Assembly (NCBI RefSeq): GCF_002900965.1
Contig: NZ_PJOM01000002.1
Span: 124,001 to 188,000 of the forward strand
Source: Pseudotabrizicola formosa
GTDB lineage: Bacteria; Pseudomonadota; Alphaproteobacteria; Rhodobacterales; Rhodobacteraceae
Reading direction: 5' to 3'
DNA: 64,000 bases
Positions 54,259 through 63,694 of the stretch are shown one piece after another (the first letter of the stretch is position 1; the number at the start of each line of letters is the position of its first letter). The position numbers were made by a program, and so were the translations under genes. The notes under the pieces were generated by a model that saw only the letters and a list, made by a program, of their open reading frames with translations, was not told the origin of the DNA and did no database searches.

Positions 54259-55029
54259 TCATGCCGCAGCGCGCCCCAGCGATGCAATCGCCTCCACCAG
54301 GGCGGGCTTGCCGATGACATAGCGCAGCTTTGCGTCCAGCGGGGTCTGCTGCCAGTCCAGCGTCGATGTCGCGCCAAGCGCCACAAGGATCGGCCAGGCG
54401 GCCATGACATCCCAGGCGCTTTCGCCGCAGCCGACATGGGCATCCACCTCGCCGGTCGCGAGGTCCAGCAAGGCGATGGTCGAGGCATTGCAACAGCGAA
54501 ACAACACGCCTGCGTCCTCGGTCAGATAGCGCAAAATGCCGATCCGGTCGGCAACCGGCATGGCACGGCCCAGGGCCACTCCCACCACGGCGCGGTCGGG
54601 CAGGTAAGGCGTCAAAGGCGGCAGAATCCGGCCATTCAGACGGGGCGGGTGGCCGGCGCCGCCGGCCAGTGTGAGACCCAGAGCCGGGGCGTGAATGATG
54701 CCCGCCACCGGCACCCCTGCCTGCCACAGCCCGATCGACACCGCCCATTGCGTGCCACCCCGGACGAAATTGATGGTGCCGTCAATCGGGTCGATCACCC
54801 AGACCCGGTCTGATGTGCCCGCAGTCCTCCCACCTTCTTCGCCCAGAATGCCATCCTGCGGAAAGGCGGCGCGCAACCCCTTGATGATCAGCGCCTCGAC
54901 CGCACGATCGGCCTCGGTGACCAGATCCAGCGGCCCCTTGGCGCTGATCGCCGCCTGCGACAGGGTGCCGAAATGGCTCAGGGCAAGATCGCCCGCCGCA
55001 TGGGCAAGTGGGGTCAGTACATCGAACAT
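54259..55029 (-). CDS. Inositol-monophosphatase-family phosphatase
   Basis: ATG 55029 gives 256 residues; the frame extends upstream without coding character. The Mg-binding motifs are GILGEEGG, the signature WVIDPIDGTINFVRG, and the C-terminal GESAWDVMAAWPIL. It may act on inositol-1-phosphate, on histidinol phosphate or on adenosine 3',5'-bisphosphate. The last would fit the PAPS-using sulfotransferases in this window, but the sequence does not decide between them. Confidence 0.85.
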   Translation of the reverse strand: MFDVLTPLAHAAGDLALSHFGTLSQAAISAKGPLDLVTEADRAVEALIIKGLRAAFPQDGILGEEGGRTAGTSDRVWVIDPIDGTINFVRGGTQWAVSIGLWQAGVPVAGIIHAPALGLTLAGGAGHPPRLNGRILPPLTPYLPDRAVVGVALGRAMPVADRIGILRYLTEDAGVLFRCCNASTIALLDLATGEVDAHVGCGESAWDVMAAWPILVALGATSTLDWQQTPLDAKLRYVIGKPALVEAIASLGRAAA

Positions 55030-55104
55030 GGCAAAATCCGGAGCTGTGAAGGCGCGCAGCCCCGACCCTAGGCCGGATCGGGGCCGGGCAACAACAGCCA
55101 ACCG

Positions 55105-56022
55105 CTACTGCGCAGCCACCACATAGGCGACATAGCCCGCCAGCATCGCCACGCCAAAGCCACGCCCGATCACCGGACGGGTCAAGAGCAGGGCGGTCAG
55201 AACCAGCGACACGCCGATCATCACCGGCAGATCAAAGGTCAGAAAGCGCGACGCCACCGGGATCGGCGCGATCAGCGCCGTTACCCCCAGAATACCCAAC
55301 ACGTTGAAGATGTTGGACCCCACGATATTGCCGATGGCGATTTCAGACTGGCGCCGGACCGCAGCGATCAGCGATGTCGCAAGCTCGGGCAGGGACGTGC
55401 CGACCGCCACGATGGTCAGGCCGATGAAGGCCTCGGATATGCCATAGCCCCGCGCGATGGACACTGCGCCATCCACCAGAAACCGTGCGCCGACCATCAG
55501 CGCCACCAGCCCGCCCAGAACCCACAGCAAAGACACCAGCGTGGATGCGGGCAGCGGCCCGTCCACCTCTTCTGCCACCGCCTCACCGGGCTGGCGGTAG
55601 GCCCAGACCAGATAGGCCACAAGGCCCGCCACCAGCACAAGTCCCGACAGCCGCCCCATCATCCCCAAGGCAAAGACCGGCACCAGCACGAGTGCGGCCC
55701 CGACCATCACCGCCGTATCGCGCTTCAGCGTCGACCCGGTGACCCGGATCGGCCAGACCAGCGCGGTCAGACCGCCAATCAGCAGGATATTGGCGATGTT
55801 GGACCCGATGACATTGCCAAGCGCAATATCCGGCACGCCGCGCAGGGCCGCATCAACCGACACCAAAAGCTCGGGCGTCGATGTGCCAAAGCCGACCACA
55901 GTCAGGCCAATGAGCAGGGGCGGGATCGCCATGCGCCGGGCGATCCCGACACTGCCGCGCACCAGCGCTTCCCCCCCGAAAAACAGGCCGATCAGCCCGA
56001 TGACAAGATAAACATAATCCAC
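55105..56022 (-). CDS. Calcium/sodium antiporter (YrbG-like CaCA family)
   Basis: GTG 56022 is chosen (GGAG about 8 bases upstream); the frame runs to 56064. The 305-residue protein has about ten membrane helices and the two inverted alpha-repeats ALGNVIGSNIANILLIGG and AIGNIVGSNIFNVLGILG, which form the ion-binding core. FGTSTPELLVS and VGTSLPELATS are the matching repeat partners. It exchanges Na+ for Ca2+ across the inner membrane. Confidence 0.92.
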   Translation of the reverse strand: MDYVYLVIGLIGLFFGGEALVRGSVGIARRMAIPPLLIGLTVVGFGTSTPELLVSVDAALRGVPDIALGNVIGSNIANILLIGGLTALVWPIRVTGSTLKRDTAVMVGAALVLVPVFALGMMGRLSGLVLVAGLVAYLVWAYRQPGEAVAEEVDGPLPASTLVSLLWVLGGLVALMVGARFLVDGAVSIARGYGISEAFIGLTIVAVGTSLPELATSLIAAVRRQSEIAIGNIVGSNIFNVLGILGVTALIAPIPVASRFLTFDLPVMIGVSLVLTALLLTRPVIGRGFGVAMLAGYVAYVVAAQ

Positions 56023-56167
56023 GTCCAACCGCTCCCGCAGGCAGGTGATCCGCCCTGCACGCAAAGCTGTGGGTCTTGGGGATCACGCGCAAGGTGCCGC
56101 CGAAATTAAACTTTTTCTGTGCGGATAGGGCAGCGCCGGGCCTGCACCATGTGCTTGGACCCGGCGT

Positions 56168-56794
56168 TTAGCCGACGCGCAGGCCAAGCGCGGCCAGAAC
56201 CCAGGACGACAGATCTTTCAGCATGATCTGGGTCGCCGTATTGAATCCCTCGACCAGATCAATCGTTTCCGTGCTGGCCACCGGAAAAGACACGTTGAAG
56301 GTGCGGGTCGACAGCACCGACGCATCGCTTTCGCGCACCAGACGGGCGGTCAGGCGGACACGGATGTTGGCGCCTTCCCCTTCTGGCACGGCCTCGGCCT
56401 GCAGATCGGTCAGCTCAGAGATCAGCACGTAATCGCCAAAGCTGCCCAGCGGGCGGCGCCCGACATAGCGAAAGCCGTTGCTGTCTTCGAGCGTGCGCAC
56501 CATCAGCGTCTGCAGCATCAGGGGCGTTTCGGCCGACCATTGCCCATCGGTCAGGTATTGCGCCTGCAACGGGCGCGGGCGGATCATGATCCGTTCCGTC
56601 ATCAGCCCGCCGGGGGCCGAGGGCACCTCGACCACCAGTTGCCGCGCCAGACTGCTGCGCGCCACCGGGCCGTCGGCGGGGGCCTGCAGGTCATAGCTTT
56701 CCAGCGGCGTCGCCGCCCCGCTCAGCGCCGAAATCGCCGCGCAGCCGGACAGGAACACCGTTGTGGCAAGAAGGGTCAGGATCGGGCGAAGCAT
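56168..56794 (-). CDS. ABC-type transport auxiliary lipoprotein (PqiC/MlaABC-associated)
   Basis: ATG 56794 gives 208 residues with a lipoprotein signal ending TVFLSGCAA. The mature part (ESYDLQAPADG, VVEVPSAPGGLMTERIMIR) matches the ABC-type transport auxiliary lipoprotein family. It is the last gene of the minus-strand Mla-type operon and probably anchors the lipid-transfer complex to the outer membrane, as PqiC does in the Pqi system. Confidence 0.85.
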   Translation of the reverse strand: MLRPILTLLATTVFLSGCAAISALSGAATPLESYDLQAPADGPVARSSLARQLVVEVPSAPGGLMTERIMIRPRPLQAQYLTDGQWSAETPLMLQTLMVRTLEDSNGFRYVGRRPLGSFGDYVLISELTDLQAEAVPEGEGANIRVRLTARLVRESDASVLSTRTFNVSFPVASTETIDLVEGFNTATQIMLKDLSSWVLAALGLRVG

Positions 56795-56832
56795 GGCAGT
56801 GCTCTTTCTTTGGGGCGGTGAGATGGCTTGTG

Positions 56833-58554
56833 TCACCGGCGATAGGCCGGCGTGTTGGTACCGTTGAAAAAGAACCGTGCCGGGTCACGCTGAATCTGGC
56901 GCGTCAGCTGGTCAAGATTGGTGATCAGCCCGCGCATCTCGGCTCCCAGCCGGGTGAATTGCGGCAAGGCATTGGCCGAAAAGTCGCGCACCGGCCCACC
57001 CGACGCCGCAACCGTGCGGGCCACCTCGTCAAAGGCCTGCCGCGCCGCCGCACTTGCCGCTTTCAGATCGGCCGTCACGCCGGGAATATCGGCAGAGACC
57101 TGGGCAATGGCCTGATCAAGACTGTCGATCGTCCGGCGCAGATCGGTGGTGATCGCCGCCACATCCTCGTTGATCACGCGGTCCGCACCGTCAAAGGTGC
57201 GCTCGGCGGCAGACAAGGTGCGCTCCCCGACTTCCAGCGCCGAATTGATCGCGCCCAATGTGACATTGGCATTGGCGAAAGTGTCGGTGACCGTGGTCAA
57301 GGTGCTGCTGGCGGTATCGACCAGCCCGTCCAGATTGCCGCTCGCATCGGTCAGGCTTTGCCCCACCTCGGCAATCGTGCGGTTGGCGGTTTCCACCGCC
57401 GCGCGGATCTCGGCCACCACAGCCGGCAGGTCGGCATTGGCCGCCTCGGAAATCGGGCGGATCGCGGCACGCGCCTCGGCCACCAAAGCCGCGCCATCGA
57501 CCGTGATCAGCGTGTCGAAATTGACAGATGCCGTCTCGACCGCGTTGAGCGTGTCGGTCAGCTCGGCAATCATCGCATCGGTGGCCTGGATCGTCGCCTC
57601 GGCCTCGGTCAGGCGCGCCGTGGCGGCCTCGCCGGTGCGGCGGAATTCGGCAACCGTGTCGCGGGCCTCGGCCCCGATCTGTTCAACCTGGGTGCGGATC
57701 TCGGCAATGCCGGCGCGCAGATCATCCGTGGTGCGGCGCAACTCGTCCTGAATATAGGTGTCTGCCGATGACAGGGTGGCGGTCGCCTGATCGAAGGTGG
57801 CCGTGCCGGTTGCCACGGTGGTGCGCGTGTCCGTGATCAGTGTGTCGAGGTTGGTCAAGGTGCCCTCGGCCGTGGCCAGCAGGCTCTCGGCCTGGCCGCT
57901 CAGCGTCTCCACCGTGGTGCTGAAGGACGAGATATTGTCGGCAAACTCCGACACCGCCGAAGCCACCACCGAAAAATCCTCAAGCGCGGTCGACAGACCC
58001 GCCGAGGCCGTCTCGACATTGGCGATGATGTTGTCAATCCGGTCGATGTTTTCCGGGCTGGCAAGCTGTGTCAGATCTTCCATCACCGCCACCGCCTGCT
58101 CGACCAGCCGCGGCGCATCCTCCGACAGGCTTTGCAGCACCGACCGGCCCGCTTCCAGTTCCGGCACATCGGTGATGTCGCGGCCGCGCAGCAGGGCATC
58201 CTCGGGCTCACCCGGGCTGATGCCGACAAAGGACACGCCGGTGACACCCTGAGATTCAATCGTGGCGATCGACGTGGTCCGCACCGGCACCTCGGCCCCG
58301 ATTTCCAGCCTGACCCGCACGGTGCCGTCGCCATCGGGTGACAGCCGCACATCCACCACCTGGCCCACCGGCAGACCGGCAAAGCGCACATCCGACGCGC
58401 TGGAAAGGCCTGACACCGAGGTAAAGCGCACATCGTAATAGGCGAATTGCCGGTCCAGCTGCACCTGGGCGAACCACAGGAAAAACGCCAGGATTCCCAG
58501 CAGCCCGGCCAGAGTGAAGCCGCCGATCAGAATATAGTTTGCCTTGGTCTCCAA
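56833..58554 (-). CDS. MlaD/MCE-domain protein with long helical tail
   Basis: A TTG start at 58554 is preceded by AGAAGG and lies 4 bases after the ATPase stop; the product has 573 residues. An N-terminal membrane anchor (LIGGFTLAGLLGILAFFLWF) and one MCE domain (VRFTSVSGLSSASDVRFAG, then GVTGVSFVGISPG) are followed by ~430 residues of repetitive helical sequence. It should form the hexameric ring that carries phospholipid between membranes. The tail is far longer than in the 183-residue E. coli MlaD. Confidence 0.9.
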   Translation of the reverse strand: METKANYILIGGFTLAGLLGILAFFLWFAQVQLDRQFAYYDVRFTSVSGLSSASDVRFAGLPVGQVVDVRLSPDGDGTVRVRLEIGAEVPVRTTSIATIESQGVTGVSFVGISPGEPEDALLRGRDITDVPELEAGRSVLQSLSEDAPRLVEQAVAVMEDLTQLASPENIDRIDNIIANVETASAGLSTALEDFSVVASAVSEFADNISSFSTTVETLSGQAESLLATAEGTLTNLDTLITDTRTTVATGTATFDQATATLSSADTYIQDELRRTTDDLRAGIAEIRTQVEQIGAEARDTVAEFRRTGEAATARLTEAEATIQATDAMIAELTDTLNAVETASVNFDTLITVDGAALVAEARAAIRPISEAANADLPAVVAEIRAAVETANRTIAEVGQSLTDASGNLDGLVDTASSTLTTVTDTFANANVTLGAINSALEVGERTLSAAERTFDGADRVINEDVAAITTDLRRTIDSLDQAIAQVSADIPGVTADLKAASAAARQAFDEVARTVAASGGPVRDFSANALPQFTRLGAEMRGLITNLDQLTRQIQRDPARFFFNGTNTPAYRR

Positions 58555-58558
58555 CGGA

Positions 58559-59356
58559 TCAACCTTCTTTCTGGGCGTCTTTTGCGGCCAGCGCCGCGCG
58601 GGCGCGTGGCCCGTGGAAATAGTCGTGAACCCAAGGGTGATCGACTTTCAGCATCTCGTCCATGGTGCCCGTGACCAGCACCTTCTTTTCGGCAAGCACC
58701 GCAATCCGGTCGCAGATTGCGTGCAGCGTGTCCAGATCATGTGTCACCAGAAACACCGTCAGCCCCATCGTATCGCTCAGGCGCCGGATCAGCGTGTCGA
58801 AATCGGCGGCGCCGATGGGGTCCAGCCCGGCGGTCGGCTCGTCCAGGAACACGATTTCAGGGTCCAGCGCCAAGGCCCGCGCCAGGCCCGCCCGCTTGCG
58901 CATGCCGCCCGAAAGTTCCGAAGGGTATTTGTCGCCCGCCAGATAAGGCAAGCCTGACATCGAGATCTTCAGATCCGCCATCGCGCGCCGCAGGTCAGGG
59001 TCCAGCCCTTCAACCGCGCGCATCGGCACCTCGACATTCTCGCGCACATTGAGCGACGAAAACAGCGCGCCATCCTGAAACATCACGCCCCAGCGCCGTT
59101 CCAGGGCGGCACGCTCTGCCTCACTGGCCTTGCGCACATCCGTGCCCAGCACCTCGATCTCGCCCTCTGTGGGGCGCTGCAAGCCGGCGATGGAGCGCAA
59201 GAGTACCGATTTGCCCGTGCCCGATCCGCCGACCACACCCAGGATCTCGCCCCGGTACACGTCCAGATCCAGCCCGTCATGCACGACATGGCTGCCAAAC
59301 TGGGTGCGGATGCTGCGCAGACGGATCACGGGGTCTTGATCTGCCTCGTCCCTCAT
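58559..59356 (-). CDS. Phospholipid ABC transporter ATP-binding protein (MlaF-like)
   Basis: The 265-residue ATPase has Walker A VGGSGTGKSVLLRSI, signature LSGGMRKRAGLARAL, Walker B IVFLDEPTAGLDPI and the switch His in FLVTHDLDTL. It powers lipid movement by the MlaE-like permease. Its start overlaps the permease stop by 4 bases. Confidence 0.93.
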   Translation of the reverse strand: MRDEADQDPVIRLRSIRTQFGSHVVHDGLDLDVYRGEILGVVGGSGTGKSVLLRSIAGLQRPTEGEIEVLGTDVRKASEAERAALERRWGVMFQDGALFSSLNVRENVEVPMRAVEGLDPDLRRAMADLKISMSGLPYLAGDKYPSELSGGMRKRAGLARALALDPEIVFLDEPTAGLDPIGAADFDTLIRRLSDTMGLTVFLVTHDLDTLHAICDRIAVLAEKKVLVTGTMDEMLKVDHPWVHDYFHGPRARAALAAKDAQKEG

Positions 59357-60471
59357 ATGCCCACCTGCGCAAAGAAAACCGAGAACAAAGCGTCGATCAC
59401 GATCACCGAAAAAATCGCCGTCACCACCGCGGCAGAGGTCTGGCGTCCCAATGATTCGGCATTGTTGCCCACCTGCAGACCGGCATGGCAGCCCACGATC
59501 CCGATGACGATGGCAAAGAACGGGGCCTTGATGGTGCCCACCATCAGATGCGACACATCGGTGTTTTCCACCAGCCGGGTGACAAACAGACCCGGCGAGA
59601 TGCCAAGCTCGATCCAGCTCATCAGCGCGCCGCCGAACAGACCGGTCGCATTGGCGATCATTCCCAGAATCGGCAGCATCAGCAAAAGCGCAAGGACACG
59701 CGGCACGATCAGGGCCGTGGCAGGATCGATGCCCAGCGTGCGCATGGCATCGATTTCTTCGCGCATCTTCATCGAGCCGATGGCGGCGGTAAAGGCCGAG
59801 GCCGTGCGCCCCGCCACGATGATGGCGGTCAAGAGGATGCCAAGTTCGCGCAGGATCGACACCGCGATCAGATCAACCACGAACACTTCGGCCCCGAACT
59901 GCCGCAACTGCGCCGCGCCCTGAAACGCCAGCACCACCCCGATCAGAAAGGCCATCAGCGCCACAATCGGCACTGCCTTGAGCCCCACCTCCTGACAATG
60001 ATGCACCAGCGATGTCAGACGAAATTCCGACGGGTGCAGCACAGACCGGCCCAGCCGCGCGATGAACACCCCCAGAATGCCCAGAAGCTGCGACAGAAAC
60101 ACCCCGCCCGCCGCAACCGACCGGCCAAAGCCATCCAGCCAGTGCAGCAGCGAAAAGGCGGGTTTTGTCTGGGTGTCGGGGTCGGGCAATGCCGCGCGCA
60201 CCGTGTCGATCAGGGCCGCGGCACCTTCGTCTGCGCCTTCCAGGTGCAGCGCATGTCCGGCCGATTGCGCGGCCTTTTCCGCCTCTGCAATGGCCCAGGC
60301 CGCCGCCGTGTCCAGCCGCGTCACCTCGGTCAGATCCACCGTCACCGGCCCGGCTGCCGCCGCCCGCATCAGCGCCTTGTGCAAGCCTGTCAGATCGGCC
60401 AGCGCAAATGCGCCGCCAAGCCGCAGCACGCTGCCGTCATCGGTCTGATCAGTGGTGACAGTTGCTGGCAT
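59353..60471 (-). CDS. MlaE-type permease with N-terminal STAS domain
   Basis: ATG 60471 gives 372 residues. Residues ~1-110 form a STAS/MlaB-like domain (VTVDLTEVTRLDTAAAWAIA), fused to a MlaE permease with five to six membrane segments and the family core MALMAFLIGVVLAFQGAAQL-like and IVAGRTASAFTAAIGSMKM segments. In E. coli MlaB and MlaE are separate proteins; here they are one. It is the first gene of the minus-strand operon. Confidence 0.92.
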   Translation of the reverse strand: MPATVTTDQTDDGSVLRLGGAFALADLTGLHKALMRAAAAGPVTVDLTEVTRLDTAAAWAIAEAEKAAQSAGHALHLEGADEGAAALIDTVRAALPDPDTQTKPAFSLLHWLDGFGRSVAAGGVFLSQLLGILGVFIARLGRSVLHPSEFRLTSLVHHCQEVGLKAVPIVALMAFLIGVVLAFQGAAQLRQFGAEVFVVDLIAVSILRELGILLTAIIVAGRTASAFTAAIGSMKMREEIDAMRTLGIDPATALIVPRVLALLLMLPILGMIANATGLFGGALMSWIELGISPGLFVTRLVENTDVSHLMVGTIKAPFFAIVIGIVGCHAGLQVGNNAESLGRQTSAAVVTAIFSVIVIDALFSVFFAQVGI

Positions 60472-60623
60472 AGTCCGGCGATCCAAAACCCTGATTTTCC
60501 CCACAGGTGCGCGGTCAGGGCTATCATCATCCCGGAACCAAGGAAAGCGCGGCCATTCCCCCTTTGCACGGGGGCAAGCCTGCGCTCCGGCACCTTTAAC
60601 CGCCGCTCGGCCTGCTGCACGCC

Positions 60624-61388
60624 TCAGGCCGCCAGAAACCGGATATGCGGCTGCGTCAAAGGGGCGTCAAGGCTCACCTCGGCCCGCACCCTGAAGACCT
60701 CGCGCAACAGCGCCTGTGTCAGCACCTCGGCAGGGGGTCCGCAGGCCACGACGGTCCCGGCTTGCAGCACCACGATCCGGTCGCAGAACATGGCGGCCAG
60801 GTTCAGGTCATGCAGGGCAATGACGCTGGTCATGTCCAGCCCGCGCACCATGCGCAGGATCTCGATCTGGTGGTGGATGTCGAGGTGGTTCGTGGGCTCG
60901 TCAAGAAACATCACACGCGGACATTGCGCAAGGGCGCGCGCGATATGGACGCGCTGACGCTCGCCCCCCGACAGGGTCTGCCAGGGCTGCGCCCGGCGGT
61001 CTGTCATATCCACCTGCTCCAGCGCCGTCGAAACCGCGCGTTCATCCTCGGCAGTCCACCCCGCCAGCGCCGCGCGATGCGGTGTCCGGCCCAGCCGGAC
61101 CACATCGCGGACAGCAACATTGGTGTCGGTGCCGGCGTTTTGCTGAACGAAGGCCACCTGACGCGCCAGCGCCTTGCGCGACACCCGGGCAATATCCTGC
61201 CCCAGAATCTCCACCCGCCCGGACTGGGGCGATTTCAGCCCCGACAGCAGCCGCAGCAGCGAAGACTTGCCCGAACCGTTGGGGCCGATCAGGCCCAAGG
61301 TCTCGCCCCTGGCCACGCTCAGCGACACGTCGTTGACGATGCCTTTGCGCCGAACGCCCCAGACCAGATTCTGCGCGATCACGGTCAT
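60624..61388 (-). CDS. Iron/siderophore-type ABC transporter ATP-binding protein (FecE-like)
   Basis: The 254-residue ATPase has Walker A GPNGSGKSSLLRLLSG, signature LSGGERQRVHIARAL, Walker B RVMFLDEPTNHLDIHHQ and the switch His in VIALHDLNLAAMF, the pattern of FecE/BtuD-type importers. Its ATG overlaps the permease stop by 4 bases. It completes the importer with the two genes upstream. Confidence 0.92.
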   Translation of the reverse strand: MTVIAQNLVWGVRRKGIVNDVSLSVARGETLGLIGPNGSGKSSLLRLLSGLKSPQSGRVEILGQDIARVSRKALARQVAFVQQNAGTDTNVAVRDVVRLGRTPHRAALAGWTAEDERAVSTALEQVDMTDRRAQPWQTLSGGERQRVHIARALAQCPRVMFLDEPTNHLDIHHQIEILRMVRGLDMTSVIALHDLNLAAMFCDRIVVLQAGTVVACGPPAEVLTQALLREVFRVRAEVSLDAPLTQPHIRFLAA

Positions 61389-62425
61389 GTCTGCGGCCTC
61401 GCGCGGTACAGGATGATGGCAAAGAACGGCACGCCAACCAGCGCCGTCACGACGCCGATCGGAATGGTCTGCTGCTGGGCCACCACGCGGGAGGCGATGT
61501 CGGCCAGCACAAGAAAGACCGCCCCCACGGCGGCGCAGACGGGCAACAGGCGCAGATGCAAGGGCCCCACAATATAGCGCGCGGCATGCGGGACAACGAG
61601 GCCGACAAAACCGATGGTCCCGACCATGCTGACGATGGTCGCCGTGATCAGGGCGGTCACCGCAAACAGGATCAGCCGGATGCGCGCCACCGGCACACCA
61701 AGCGACGCCGCATCCTCATCTCCGAAGGTAAAGGCATCAAGCGACCGGGCCATGACCATGCAGATGGCAAGGCCGATGATCACCACACCAAGCAAAAGCT
61801 GGAAATCCGGCCAGCGCACGCCCCCGAAACTGCCCAGAAGCCAGAACATCACATCGCGCGCCTGCTGCGCATTGCCCGAGGTGGTGACGATATAGGATGT
61901 CAGGGCGTTGAACAGTTGCGAAGCGGCAACGCCTGCAAGGATCGTGTGGTTCGGCCCGCTTGTCGCGCCATTCGACAGCAGCGCAACAAGACCAAAGGCC
62001 GCGAAGGCCCCGGCAAAGGCCCCCATCGACAGGCTCAGGCTGCCCGCCCCGATCCCCAGCACGATCACCGCCACCGCGCCGGTCGAGGCCCCGGCGGACA
62101 CCCCCAGCACAAACGGCTCGGCCAGCGCATTGCGCAACAGCGCCTGCAGGATTGCGCCACAGATCGCCAGCCCCGCGCCCGCCAGCGCGGCCACCAGTGC
62201 CCGGCTCAGCCGCAGATCCCAGACCACGCTCTGTTCAATGGGGGGAATGTCGGCGGCCGTCAGGCCCAGACCATTGGTCACGGCAAGGAACACCGTGCCC
62301 ACACTGATCCGGTAATCGCCAATCGCGGCCGCAAAGGCGACCGCGATCACAAGCAAAAGCAAGACAAGCCCAAGGAACAGGGCAAGCGTGCCTGCCCCGC
62401 CCTCCTGTGTGTCTGTGTCTGTCAC
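61385..62425 (-). CDS. FecCD-family ABC transporter permease
   Basis: The 346-residue permease starts at GTG 62425, within the stop of the binding-protein gene. It has about ten membrane helices and conserved FecCD segments LRLSRALVAALAGAGLAICG, LGVSAGASTGAVAVIVLG and GTIGFVGLVVPHAARYIVG. It acts as a homodimer importing siderophore-bound iron, haem or cobalamin. Confidence 0.93.
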   Translation of the reverse strand: MTDTDTQEGGAGTLALFLGLVLLLLVIAVAFAAAIGDYRISVGTVFLAVTNGLGLTAADIPPIEQSVVWDLRLSRALVAALAGAGLAICGAILQALLRNALAEPFVLGVSAGASTGAVAVIVLGIGAGSLSLSMGAFAGAFAAFGLVALLSNGATSGPNHTILAGVAASQLFNALTSYIVTTSGNAQQARDVMFWLLGSFGGVRWPDFQLLLGVVIIGLAICMVMARSLDAFTFGDEDAASLGVPVARIRLILFAVTALITATIVSMVGTIGFVGLVVPHAARYIVGPLHLRLLPVCAAVGAVFLVLADIASRVVAQQQTIPIGVVTALVGVPFFAIILYRARPQT

Positions 62426-63459
62426 GGCAGATCAAAGCTCCGCAGCTGCGCGGCCAGCTCTTCCGCACCGTAAAGCGTGTGGACAGAGGGGTTCATCGAC
62501 GCCCCGCTCATCACCGCGATCCGGCCCGCCTTGACCGCGTCCATCTGGCTCACCGCAGGATCCGTTGTCAGGAATTCGATCTTGGTCTGCGCCTCGTCGA
62601 GGCCCCAGCGCTTGCGGTCCACCTGCGCCGCCACAATCACCGTGGGCTGCGCGGCCATGATGCCTTCCCACCCCAGTGCGGGCCATTCGGCCTCGGTCGT
62701 CAGCGCGTTCGACCCGCCCAGCACATCCGCGATATACCCCGAAGGACCGTTGCCACCGGCCAGATAGGCATCGTCGGACGGCGAGGGCGACGAGAACCAG
62801 AACAGGAAGGTCAGATCGTCACGGCGGGCGAATTCGGCGCGCAACGCGGCCTCGCGGCCCTTCAGATCGGCGATCAGCGCCTGACCCCGGTCCTGCACGT
62901 CATAAATCCGCGCCAGCTCGTCAATTTCCTGATAGAGCAGGTCCATGCTCCACAGGCTCTCTCGCAGACCATAGACGCTGTTGACGGCGCTCCCGGTTCT
63001 GTTCTGGGTGTCGGCCACCACCGTGCAGGCACTGGGGGAAAGATAGGTCGGGATCCCCAGTTTCTCGAAATCCTCGCGCTTGGCCACCTTGCTGTCGGGA
63101 CCAAGCAGCGTCACCAGCATCGCCGGAACAAAATCGGGCTGCTGGGCCAGAATGGCTTCCAGCGTCGGAAATTCCACGGTCAGGACCTCGACCTTTGCAT
63201 GGGCGGCTTCAAGCTCCGCAAGCACCCGGTTCGGCCAGAACGCGGTTGCTGCCATCCGATCCTCAAGACCAAGCAGATACAGGATTTCTGCACTGTTGTG
63301 ACCAAGGGCCACAGCGCGCTCGGGCGCCTTGGCGAAGGTCACCTGCTGGCCACAGTTGTCAATCGTCAGCGGATAGGTGGTGGCCTCTGCCCATGCGGCA
63401 GGGGTCAGCAGCACAGTCGCAAGACCGCTCAGCGCGGCAAGACAGGTGATGGGTCTCAT
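62422..63459 (-). CDS. Iron/siderophore-type ABC transporter substrate-binding protein
   Basis: ATG 63459 gives 345 residues with a signal peptide (LAALSGLATVLLTPAAWA). The mature protein has the TroA/FepB-like fold: PERAVALGHNSAEILYLLGL, LEAILAQQPDFVPAML and ALGWEGIMAAQPTVIVA. The ligand (iron-siderophore, haem or cobalamin) is not decided by sequence. A promoter with an inverted repeat lies 50-90 bases upstream. Confidence 0.9.
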   Translation of the reverse strand: MRPITCLAALSGLATVLLTPAAWAEATTYPLTIDNCGQQVTFAKAPERAVALGHNSAEILYLLGLEDRMAATAFWPNRVLAELEAAHAKVEVLTVEFPTLEAILAQQPDFVPAMLVTLLGPDSKVAKREDFEKLGIPTYLSPSACTVVADTQNRTGSAVNSVYGLRESLWSMDLLYQEIDELARIYDVQDRGQALIADLKGREAALRAEFARRDDLTFLFWFSSPSPSDDAYLAGGNGPSGYIADVLGGSNALTTEAEWPALGWEGIMAAQPTVIVAAQVDRKRWGLDEAQTKIEFLTTDPAVSQMDAVKAGRIAVMSGASMNPSVHTLYGAEELAAQLRSFDLP

Positions 63460-63511
63460 GGCAATTCCAATTCCGACAAAAACAGTCGAGAACCGCGTAG
63501 ACGGTCGGCCC

Positions 63512-63546
63512 TGGATATTCAAGAGTAAAACTGTCACCAATTTTAC
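63512..63546 (-). promoter_or_regulatory. Promoter and inverted repeat upstream of the iron importer
   Basis: On the minus strand TTGGTG (63540-63535) and TATCCA (63517-63512) are 17 bases apart. The inverted repeat GTAAAA (63525-63530) / TTTTAC (63541-63546) overlaps the -35, a placement suited to a metal-responsive repressor. Confidence 0.45.
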
Positions 63547-63608
63547 AGGCGCGCTGCCCGGCGCGCGTCGGGCGATCCCCGTTCGGCGGGGCAAGCAAGC
63601 GGCACGCA

Positions 63609-63682
63609 TTTGCGACGCAAAACGTGACCTTTGCGATCCTCGCTCTACCATCGAGGAAATCCACGCTTTACCATCGTGGAAA
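63609..63682. repeat. Palindrome and tandem direct repeat upstream of DUF2177 gene
   Basis: TTTGCGACGCAAA (63609-63621) is a 13-base palindrome with one central base. It is followed by two 19-base direct repeats (63641-63659 and 63664-63682) that differ at two positions and have a period of 23 bases. They lie 12 bases before the gene start and contain CCATCG(A/T)GG. They may be regulator-binding sites. Confidence 0.5.
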
Positions 63683-63694
63683 AGGGAGCTTCCG

